Positions 1 to 12,100 of a stretch of 64,000 nucleotides of DNA are shown piece after piece (within the stretch, counting starts at the first letter, position 1; every line of letters begins with the position of its first letter). Where the stretch lies: positions 6,011,894 through 6,075,893 of the forward strand of contig CM032660.1 of NCBI GenBank assembly GCA_019095985.1. The letters are read 5' to 3'. Below the pieces are notes generated by a model. That model saw only the letters and a program-made list of their open reading frames with translations, did not search any database and was not told the origin of the DNA. This stretch comes from Streblospio benedicti. Lineage: Eukaryota; Annelida; Polychaeta; Spionida; Spionidae. Position numbers and translations under genes: made by a program.

Positions 1-143
1 TACTAACTAGTGTAACTGGTTAACGACTGGGGAGTGGGGTTTTCTGATAGCACGCAAATTGTTTTAAAATTTCACATAGACGTGCATAATTTATAGTCAA
101 GTTGCAGATGTTACTGTTTTATTGTTGGCAATATCTCTTTCAG

Positions 144-3100
144 CCAGATGCTACGACGTAAATAAAGCCGAAGCCATGTACAGAACGGTAAGAAACAAAA
201 TCCAAGCTTCTGAAAAGTCGTAGGTGCGACGAAAACTTCAAATGTTATTCTTTTCTGCGATTAAAAAAAATAGTCGTAATCACAAGACAAGCTTACGACT
301 TGTCAAACTTTTGTTGTCATGGCCTTCTGGGGAAGGAAGGAGAAAAAAAAATTAAACTGCGCTCTAGACATTGTGCAGATAAAGGCCCTGACATGATTCA
401 ACAAGGTCCCGACATCGTCTCGACATCGTCTCGACATCGTCTCGACATGGTCCCGACTCTTAAGTATTGGTTCCAACAGCCAATGTAAAAAAAGTTAGGA
501 GGGGAACATGATTGACATTTTTGAAACAGACTTGGATTCCCAGCTACCTTTTGGCAAGATAGGTACAGGATTAGCCCCCGACTAACAAAACTAGAAAATG
601 ATAAGATTAAGACAAGGTACCTAGATAGCGCACCTAAATATTACCCGCTTCTATGCTACCACAGAAATATATAAGTAGCAATAATTGGTATAATCATAAA
701 TTTGATCAACTGATTTTTTAGTTTCATGAACTAAAATTCGTCTTAATGTTAACACGTACAATGTTGATGATCGCTTAAATATATCGTAGATTTATTTGAT
801 TTATTTTTATTAGATTATTATGTATCACAAACCCCACATTACACTTAATATATATCATTTACTATCTCATATATTATATTTATACCTTTGATTGAAGGAG
901 CCGCATTCATAGTAGTAATTTCATACATATCCGCAAAGCATGTACTCTCTTATGTGTTGTTGATATTGTATTTGGACTTCAGAGCATGGCCTTCAGAGAG
1001 AAGATGAACGTCGACAACATTCTGTGTGAATACGACCCACCAAAGGTCTGTGTGATTATGATATTGTCATATTTAATCATGTGAATTAACACTCTGTTCA
1101 ATTGTATAAAGCTAGTAGTATGCATAGACCTCTACAATGTACTTGTTTTAAAGCAATATAGCACACATAGCAACCCCATGGTCGTCTTCCTCACCAGCCT
1201 GATATACGCCCAACGTGATATGCATCAAAATGAAAAATCAACACCGCTTCCTCGGTCCATTAAGGCAAGCTTCCTCGGTCCATTAAGGCAAGCTTCCTCG
1301 GTCCATCATATACGCGCTATTACGTGTAACGTTCTGTATGGATTTCTTTGAACTTAGCTTAGGTCTATATATTTGTGTCATACATGAATGGAGCACTGCC
1401 AATGTTTGATTGATAGATTAATGAATAATCATGAAATATATAGTGTACGATTAGAGTTGTTCTTAGTTTATAGATTAAAAAAAAACTACACTATATCATG
1501 TCAAGTAAATTATTTTTAATTCAATCAAATTCCGGTATACTCTGTCGGCTTTTATCTGTGTCTTTATACATGACTGGAGCACTTGCAAGTTTGATTATTT
1601 GATTAAAGGATAATTATAGATAATTATAATGCATAGGATATTAATACAAAAGAGGGACTCAATTAAAGTTGATATGCCAGTATGCTAGCCTAGTCTAGAA
1701 TTCTCCGTCTATCTTGGGTGTGTAGCTTTAGTTGCACATAAAGAAAATTCCGTCAACAGCTTAAGATGTACTACTGTGACCAGTACATAATTTATTGTTT
1801 ATTTATGTGTAAGTATTGTCTATTTTGAACAAAAAAATAACCTTAAAACTCATCTATTAATGCTCACTTTCATTCGGGATTTGACCGAGGAACAACCCCA
1901 TTGAAAACATTGGAGGCAGTTGCCTCCTATGGCTCATATGTAGCTACTAGCTATGGCCCTGCTGTAGCATTATCATGTGTGACATTATGTCTGATTCTCC
2001 AAAACGAAAAGACGTCAAAAAGATATTTTTTCGTTTTGCAGAATCACAATGTAATCTGAAAAGGTGTGGGTCATTGTGTTAAGATTTGATAAAATTTTAA
2101 AAATTGTTTATGTTTGTCTCTAATTGTGTATGGTAGATATTCACAATACCATTTCTTTCTTAAACAACAGCAATGATGATTGCTTCTATTACAAAATAGA
2201 TAATCTAAAAAGTGGGTTATGCTTTCTAATTGCAAACTGTAACTTTTAAATGGGATCTTTTGGCTAGTATATAATGAGCTTGACAAGCTTAAAGTGATAG
2301 GCTGCAATGAATGAAGATGAAGACATTAATACATAATGATGTAACCATTTTCAAAACTATCATGATTATGTAAGGCATTCACTTGAGCCATATATGATAT
2401 AATCACTAACCCATATGGGATTTGCCGTTCTTGCAGCTATAAAAACGTTGTACGTTACACGTAATAGCGCGTATATGGTGGACCGAGGAAGCTCACTTGG
2501 TGGACCGAGGAAGCTTGCCTTAATGGACCGAGGAAGCTTGCCTTAATGGACCGAGGGGACCGCCCGGAGCCAGTGCCTTAATGGACCGAGGGAGGAAGCT
2601 CAAAATTACATGGACCGACGAAAAACNNNNNNNNNNNNNNNNNNNNNNNNNNNNNNNNNNNNNNNNNNNNNNNNNNNNNNNNNNNNNNNNNNNNNNNNNN
2701 NNNNNNNNNNNNNNNNNNNNNNNNNNTTGGGGGGTTTTTATAAACCCCCTTTTAAAAATTTAAAAATTTTCAAAATTTGATTTTTTTAGTTTCTGAACTA
2801 AAATTCGTCTTAATGTTAACACATTACAATGTTGACGATCGCTTAAATATATCGTAGATTTATTTGATTTATTTTTATTAGATTATTATGTATCACAAAA
2901 CCCCACCTTACACTTAATATATATCATTTACTATCTCATATATTATATTTATACCTTTGATTGAAGGAGCCGCATTCATAGTAGTAATTTCATACATATC
3001 CGCAAAGCATGTACTCTCTTATGTGTTGTTGATATTGTATTTGGATTTCAGAGCATGGCCTTCAGAGAGAAGATGAACGTCGACAACATTCTGTGTGAAT

Positions 3101-6100
3101 ACGACCCACCAAAGGTCTGTGTGATTATGATATTGTCATATTTAATCATGTGAATTAACACTCTGTTCAATTGTATAAAGCTAGTAGTATGCATAGACCT
3201 CTACAATGTACTTGTTTTAAAGCAATATAGCACACATAGCAACCCCATGGTCGTCTTCCTCACCAGCCTGATATACGCCCAACGTGATATGCATCAAAAT
3301 GAAAAATCAACACCGAAACCTAGTGTATTAACCCCCCGCCCCCCAATTTCACAGATCCTCCAAAAGACGTCCGATTTGGTATTTTGGGTCAAATGTGGAG
3401 TGATTTGGCTGGTTCGGTAGGGAATGGGCCACTTTTGGCTGGTTCTGGACTGATTTTTCTTTTTTCGGCTGTGATGGATTATTGACGTGCAAATGAGCAC
3501 CAAACCACACAATCACCATGCTTTTCGGGGTCGTCTGAAGGGGAGGAGGGGATTTCTCTAGTATTTGCAACATCCAAGGTCTCTTTGTGGTTAGCAGTGG
3601 CCTCGTCTGCTTCTTTGGGAAGATGTATGACGACAGATGAAACGGTAAGTGCCGCCACTACCATAACAATCGGGAGCAATAGAATCATGGAACGGAAGCA
3701 TCTTTTTCAACAGCACGATGCTCCAATATTAATGTTGTCTACCTGAAGAAAATGACTCACTTCTGTCAGTTTCGGGCCCAAAACGTGTTATCACTTCTCT
3801 GGAGAACAGATTTTGTCTTTTTTTTCGGCCTGTGGGCTCCAGTTATCGATTACTGATTTGTTGATCTGGATCAACTTTTTGTTTTTCTGGTTCATCTGGA
3901 GGACTAACTTGATCATCGTTAGGTCTCTCTGCTAACGGTGGGCTTAACAAAGCAAAAAATATATAAAAAACTGGATGGCGTAAAAGTATTACTCCGGGGC
4001 TGAAGCTGTCTGTGACATGTCACCCTCCGTCATCTGGCACCAGGTGATAAATACCCAACATTGGGCTATGAATCCAGGGTTAGTCGTCACACCATCACGG
4101 CGTTCTTACCACAAGTTTGCAGAGTTGTAAAGTTTTCTGACGAAGTGATGCAGTTACCACAAGATGAAAATGCTTGGCGAAAAGTGGCTGTAGAATTTTT
4201 CGTTATGCTTCGTCTGTCTCGGCCATTTCCCGTCACCCACAACGTCTCTGATGGTTTGTACGGCTTGGTAACTTTGGATTGTTTCGTATTCAGCCTGTTA
4301 CGTAATAAATGTTAACATATTTCCACGGATCCACCCCAAAATGACAAATCGGGCGTCTTTTGGAGGATTTTGAGCTAGGATCGGCCATGTGAAATGGGGG
4401 TGGGGTGGGGTGGGGTGGGGTGGGAGTGGGGTGTTAGAGCATGATAAATGTAAGATACGGTGCAATGGTTAGATTGTAGTAATTGAAATAACCCACACCT
4501 AACTCATTCCAGGTTATCAAGAAATACTTAACTGGAGGCTTTTGTGGTACAGATAAAGAGGGATCACCAGTTCGTGTTGAACTCTTTGGTTACTTAGATA
4601 TGAAAGGCATAATGTACTCGTGTTGCAAGTCAGACCTGGAAAAGACGAAGCTAGCTCAGTGTGAGTACGCTGTGAGGATGTGGCAAGAGAGCAGTAGAAA
4701 GGTAAGATCTACTTCTAGTCAATCTACTGTAGCTGCAATTCAATAATGCAAATTGTAATGTGCACGATAGATATTTTGGAGAAACTTATCTACACATTGT
4801 TTGAATATTGTGAAATAAGTGTAAATTATTTGTTTAAAAGAGAAGAGGAAACGATACCGCAATTTCAAAATTAGCAATACACCAAGTATGGTATGCCACC
4901 AAATCACATAACTGCCTGCTTAAAGATTTCGATTTGTATTACTCCTGTCTGTTGTTGTTGAATACATTTCACATCCACATTTGAAGTGTTTTCATTCTCT
5001 AGTTGGGAAAGCGAGTTGATGGCTTAACCGTGATATTTGATATGGAAAATGTGGGAACAAAATCTTTATGGAAACCAGGTAGGGTTAACATTGTAATCCT
5101 AGAGCCTGTAATGTCTTATTTCAATACCTCCAATCAATTTCATAGACACTTCGTTTTCAATGAGATTTAACCCATGCATATCGCCTTTATTTTTTTCCAG
5201 GTCTAGATATGTATCTGCACTTAGTTAAAGTCTTGGAAGATAACTACCCAGAAATGATGAAAAGAATGTATGTTATTAATGGTAAATATGATACTTGTAA
5301 ATTAATATCTTATTTTCATCCATTGGAAATAACTTCTTGAAATGACCGTGTCATTTTTCCTGCTCAATGCAAACTGTTTGCTAGTCAGTGGGTTGGGTGG
5401 ACCATAACCCAACCACATTTTTGCAGAATGTTGATTGATATATAGGCCCTTTTAACATTTACACCTGCCACAAGCACGCCAATATATAAGGGCAGCACTA
5501 CAGCGGTTCTCTCACAGGGCGATCATCCGCATGGAATGCTAAATGTGGCAGGCTTGCAGTAGGGAAACATACAATGTTTAAACTTCAAGAACAGCCTTCT
5601 GTCTGCACTGTAATCTGTGTATTAATTTCAAACAGTGATGTTATATCAATAGAAATAAAAAGAACTATCTTTATTAAAGCACTATATTTGTTCAAACTTT
5701 CAGCTCCCTCCATATTTCCCATATTATGGAGCATATGCAGACCACTCATCAGTGAAGACATGAATAATAAAATTAAAGTTCTTGGTGGTAAGTCTCTTCT
5801 TTCGATGCACATATTACACACTGGTCTTGAGTTAGAAAAATACTCATACTCATCTAAATGTAAATAGATGTAAATGTGATACGTTAGAAAAAAAGCAAAT
5901 AATGATTTTGCCATCGATCATTCGTCTATTCAAACTCAATTAAATAATTTTTTGGGAATTCCCCAATTTCACATATCTAGATGCTCCAAAAATAGTGTTA
6001 GCCTTTTTTCCCTGTCTCGTTTGCATATTTTGTGGCCAAAACATATGGGATCATCTGGAATAATAACCTATGACCTTTCAGATGGTCTAAATGAAAAGGT

Positions 6101-9100
6101 ACCCTCATGGTACCATTCGAAATTAGCACACCATATAGTTAAACACGGGGGTGTCTATGTACATTGTACATTGTCAGCAATGCCACCTTTAAGCAAAAAG
6201 ACCTTACAATGATGAAGTTAGTCCCACAGACGTCTCAGAAAAGCAAAAAGATGATCCAAGTCAACAACTAAATAATCCACAACGGGAGCCCACGGGCTGA
6301 TCTAAAAACAATTTTTGAGTCAGAAACAGGCAGAAGTGTCATTTCCTCCAGGAAGACAGCATTCTTTTTTATGGAACACCATCAACAACCGAAGTGTTGC
6401 AAGTGATGCTTCTGTTCATGGTTCCATTGCTTCAGATTGTAATGGCAGTGCCGGCACCTTCGTTTCATCTGTCGACCATATGTCCTCCAAAGCAGCAGAG
6501 GAGGCCACAGTTAAGCAGGAATACCAAGACCCAGCCAGTCGTGCGCCATTCCAAACAGAACGAGTCAGATTAATTAAAATTGAGACCAGAACACCCACGA
6601 TCTACATCGAAATAAAACTAAGCTTCTGGCGTCTTCTTGAGCATCTGGAACTATTATCGTCTATGTGAAATTGGGGGTTGATACATTACAAAAACTGACA
6701 GGATATTACGTTTCACTCAGTAGATACTCGCTCCAAATGCTCAAGAAGACGCCAGATGCTTAGTCATTTCGAGGTGGACGTGAAAGTTCTGGCTTCAAAT
6801 TTGTCGTGACCTGGCTGGTTCGGTTGGGAATGGCGCACTTCTGGCTGGTTCTCGGTCTTGTGGCCTCCCCTGCTGCTTTAGGAAGATATATGGTTGGCAG
6901 ATGAAACAGTAAGTGTCCGCCACTACCGTTACAATCTGTTGCAATGGAATCGTGAAACAGAAGCATCTGTTCTAACAGTTGGGTTGTTCACGATGCTCCA
7001 TGATTAATGCTGTCTCTGGATATAATGACACACTTCTGCCTGGTTCTGCCCCAAAAATTGTTATCCCTTCTCTGGAGAAGTGGCTGGGTTTTTTCTCGGC
7101 CTGTGAGCTCTCGTTTTAGATAGTTGAGTTGTTGATTTGGATCATTTTTTTTCCTATTCTGGGTCGTCTGGAGGGCTAATCTGTTCATCGCAAGGTCTTT
7201 CTGCTTATTATGTTGCATTGCTGACAATGTTCATAACGGTGTTCCCGAATTATGGTATGCTATTTCTTAATGGTCCCATCAGCCTGCTTTTTCATCCAAT
7301 CCACCAGAAAAATTACAGACTGTTATTCCAGTCGATTCCATACGTTTTAGCCACAAAATATGCACACGAGGCACCATAAAAAGGCTGACAATGTTGTGTT
7401 CTCATTTCTGGCGTCTTTTGGACCACCTGGAGTTAGCATCGGCTGTGAAATTGGGGGTTTATGTAAAAGGCAATTATTTATTTGTAAAAAACATTTTATA
7501 TATTATTTTTTGTCCAGTTGATTCTCAATAAGTGGTATACCGCAGTTGGTCTCATTATTCAATGCCTCGATTCATTACCTGATTTTATTTCAAAATAAAT
7601 TCTAAAATCCAAATGTTGTACAATGTATTTAAAATTTGGATTTTAGATTTTATTTTGAGATAAAAGCAGGTAATGGATTGAGTAATTGACGAATGATTTT
7701 ATAGTTTACCCTCTTTTTATATATATCATGTACGTGATTTGCCGTGCGTCACTTACATATATTTTCAAAATATATAGTCTGGTTTATAAATTGGTTTATT
7801 ATATTGGCCATGATAACATTGTGTGTATGGCCGCAATATTATTGCGTACACTCTTTGATACACATTTGGTTGAATCCCCAATGGTCAGACCAAATGGTCG
7901 GAAAGTGTGTCCGTGCTTATTAGCATGCTAACGGGTTCCGTGCATTGTTTTGCAACGCGCGGCTGCAGCTAGCGCTGTGTATATTTTCATGATAAAACAT
8001 ATTGTATTTACAAATCCTACCCAGTGTATCACACGGCACACAAGCCCACCTCTTGAATTGGAATCAAATAACAAAACAAACAAAAAAAAACTGGGGAATA
8101 CTGGATATTCTTTTACCTTATAGGTCACTATAAAGAGGAGCTACTCAAGGTCATTGACGAGTCTCAGTTGCCCGCTTGTTATGGAGGAACTCTCGTGGGA
8201 CCAAATGATGATCCCAGATGCTCTCACTTGGTATATGAATTTTCATGCATACTAAATAGATGCGTTTTTAAAAATGAAAAGGCATTTTAGTGATTGCTGA
8301 TTTGCAATCAAGATAACCTAAAAACTGGCTAATGTTAGAGCCCTGCGCGGATGATAAGTTTGAACCCACACTCGCCCAGCATGTTTAATGTCAAACCCAC
8401 AACCACACTCTCACTCTTTATGATTAAAACCTGCTCTGCACTCACATGTAAAAATGTCAACATGCGACTTGCAACATGCACCCATACTTGCAGCCCCAGC
8501 ATGTAACAATGCAGGCCGCAAATTCACGGGTGTAGACACGTGGGTTGCAGGGCTCTAGTCTATCTACCATGATTGTAGGATGATAACCTACCTTGCAAGT
8601 ATTTAGTAAGATTACAATTCAACTTTATTTATGCTGGTTATTTTTACATATACAAAAGAATTGATCCAGCTTTTGGCACATCCAGATTTCCTGTCATTCT
8701 TCATAACTTTATCGGTGAGGGATTAAAGGGTGTCTTTTAGAGCATCGCCCTTAGATCTGCGTATCCATGGAAGTATATTGTTTCATCTTCATAAGGACCC
8801 ATCAGAACACTCCATTAACAAGGCTGTCGCTAAAAATAGCGTAGCTAGAGCTGCTCGGTCGAAAGCAACGTGTCAAGTTCATTAACGAGGACCCTCCACT
8901 AACTAGTTTTTTTTTGTAACATGAAGTGAGAGATAGGGAGCACTGAGGGACGAGGCCGGGACTCATACGATGGTTCAGTGGAGTCTCCAGCAAGATGAAA
9001 ATAATGATGTCACACATGCCTTCACTGGCGTTGAAAAGGAAAGTTTATTATGTTTGTATAATGTAAAAATCATCCAGCGTAAATAGAAATAATTTGTCAT

Positions 9101-12100
9101 CTAAAGTTAACCAATCTTTGACAGATGTATCCCGAGCGTTTGATGTCCGCTTGATGTTTTTTTTCAAAATTGCATACATTCAAATGAAAGCTTCTCACTT
9201 CACTGTTTTCTATGTGGTTGTATGCACGCGTGTGCGAGCGTGCTTGTGTGTGCGTTTAAAAAAATGCACTACAGAATATTCTAAGGGAGTGGTCACAAAA
9301 TACAGAGGAGGGGAGGGGCGTGAAGAGAAATTGGGGGGGGGGGGGGGCCGGAGGCGTGGAAAAAAATCATGGTGCTCATGCAGGGGGGGCGCAAGAAAAA
9401 TAACATGCAGGCTTGGGGGGGGCGCAAATGTTTTAATACTAACATTCTAAAAATTTATGCGCTTTTGTTGCGAATTTGGGACAAAGAATATCATGAATTA
9501 TACTAGTATAGCTGATAGCAGTTACTACCATTTATCATTTAACTTTAGAACACAAATAACATTATTAATTTTGCAAGATTTTATTCTATCAGCATGACAT
9601 GGCTTAGTCTTTCAATTCTATTGCAGTATCAGCAGTGCCATGTTTATCAGCCGCCTTCTTTGCAGGCTGTCTTCCCTTCTTTTGTCTCTTGCACTCCTTC
9701 TGCCTCAGCTCGATCCTTTAATTCTCTACAACTCTTAAATCCATTGCATTGAACTTCTGTTTGATTATACCAAATAAATAGTTTACATTATTAGCATACT
9801 GATCCGCAGGGAATTACTCTTATACTCACCAACTCGCAAATTCAGGTGATTAATCCATTTGGCGACTGGGGTTCAATTTACACCTTGAAAATTAAGCTGC
9901 CATACAGCGTGGATTCGACTCTTTCTCACTTACATTTCGTGACACGACAGCCTTTGTATCCTTACAATAATTTGCAGCTTAGCACGGATAAAATCTTTCC
10001 ATTCATCAGAGCTGTATGGCCAACGGTAAACTACTATAATTTCCATAGAAATGCACATATTCATCTTTTCACCAGAATGTGAAGAAACCATTTCAGTTCA
10101 CCCCATTCCTGATTTCTCCAATGGTTTGAAACCAACTATCACATTTTCAATGCTTAGAAGAAGCTCTATACAATTCGCTGGGAATGTTTTTTTTTTTGCA
10201 ACAATAGCGTCGAACTAAATGCATCTCAGTAATAAGAAAATAATTAAAAATATCTAATATATGTTTTTGGTAATGATTTATACATCATGATAACGCTGAA
10301 GTTGTTAGGAACACGAATATGTCTTTATTATTAAAACAATTATACAATCGAACAATTATACATTTAGTCCCATATGCGCATAAAATGGCACCCGGTAAGT
10401 GTAAATTAATGCTGTTTAATGAAACCTCTTTTTATTGTCTTAAAAAAATAGCACCATAAAAACAAATTGTGCACGATGATTCCTTATACGGTTATACATA
10501 TAGTTATCTAGTTTTAATCATGATGACACCATTGTTATACCCCAAACGAATGACTTGCATGACAAAGCTTTTGACACCCAAACATGTAAAATGACCTGGC
10601 CAGTTAGGCTGATGTGAGGCAGATAGCCCAAGGCCAGTTTTGGCCGGTTTTAGGGAAGAAGGGGGACTCAGGCTAAGACAGTGACATGCAGGGAAAACAA
10701 TGACAAATCAATATGTATTAAAGTTAACATGTAAAATAATAACATTGAAGAAAAAAACATGATCTAAATACCTCCATTTCATAAAAAAAAACTAATTTTC
10801 TCAGAAAAAAATGCACCAGATAGCATCTTGAGACATCCATTTAAAAAAAAATCCTGGGGGAGCATGGCCCCAGACCCCACTAGCTATACTTACTGTCTAC
10901 ATGTATGTCACTTGCAGCCGTGCATTCGGCGCTCACTTCCAAGGTCCCACCTTTGACGCCACTCTTTTTGGCAACTGAATTTGGCCAGTACCCTTTAAAT
11001 ATCCGGCCACTAATAACATATTGGGCTAGTGCTCCTGTTATTGCTCCAGCTTCAACAGCTAAATCTTCATTTTTTTCCCCTTTACCCCCAACTTGATGTC
11101 ATCTATTGATATAGATAAAGCTTCTATCTCATCTATAGCTTTATCACTGGGTAGGTGGTGTCGCTGCATAAGATGTTTTGGTGTGATTTTTTGTCCTGGT
11201 TCTGTCTTGATAGCATGCGATAGAATAAATAATAATGGGACGGGGGGGGGGGGGGCAAGGAAAAAACATACACTGTGCCAGGGGGGCATGAAAAAATACT
11301 GGCTTGGCGAAAGGGGGGCGTGAAAAAAATTGTCAAGAAAACTATTTCTCTTCACGCCACGCCCCCTCTGTATTTAATGACCACTCCCTAAAGTGAAAAT
11401 ATGACACTTGTTCATATTGTAAAAACGAAATCGCTTTTTAATGATTTAAACTGATATATAACTATAACAAGTGATGTGTACAATTTAGATTTGTCAAGGT
11501 GGTACAGTGCCAAGAGAATTCTATCAGTCCGAGAATATTGATACAGAAAAAATGAACACAGTCACCATACAACAGGGAAAGGAACTGAGAATTGCATTTA
11601 CAATTGAGAGACCAGGGACAGTACTTAGGTAATGTAGTTCTTACCATTCAGATATTATGTTTCGGGTAACTCAAATAACCACATTTACATTATTTTATAA
11701 TATGTGAGTGATGTAAGGGTGGGGGTGGGGGTGGGAGTGGGGGTGGGGGTGGGGGTGGGGGTGGGATTATATTTGTGATATTTGTGAAAACTTGATATCC
11801 TCCCCCACCCCCTTAAAGATGCCCCTAAACCCGCCTACCCCATCAACAGCATGGTCCATACACTCTGACATGGACCTCCCAGTCAACAACTAGTGTGACA
11901 TCACTTTCGCGTGATGTCCAATCTGGATTTTGTGGGAAAATATGTCTGCCCAAAATGTCTACCCAAATTTTTTTACACCCTAGATAGTGTACATCAAAGA
12001 TATGAAGAGACATTTACGGGGCATTTCAGGCACACAGAAAGTCAGAAACCCCCTCAGCACAAAGATCATAAAGCTTTGTAATAAAAGTTTGTCTTCTACT

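Larger units (their letters stand above)
705..3315. repeat. Direct duplication flanking an assembly gap
   Basis: Segment 705-1246 and segment ~2780-3315 are near-identical direct copies. Copy 1 is interrupted right after the bases caacaccg by the foldback element; copy 2 continues past the same bases with aaacctag. The 100 N gap lies between element and copy 2, and the bases beside it are low in complexity (poly-T, poly-G). This fits two haplotypes laid end to end better than an old tandem duplication. Confidence 0.75.
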
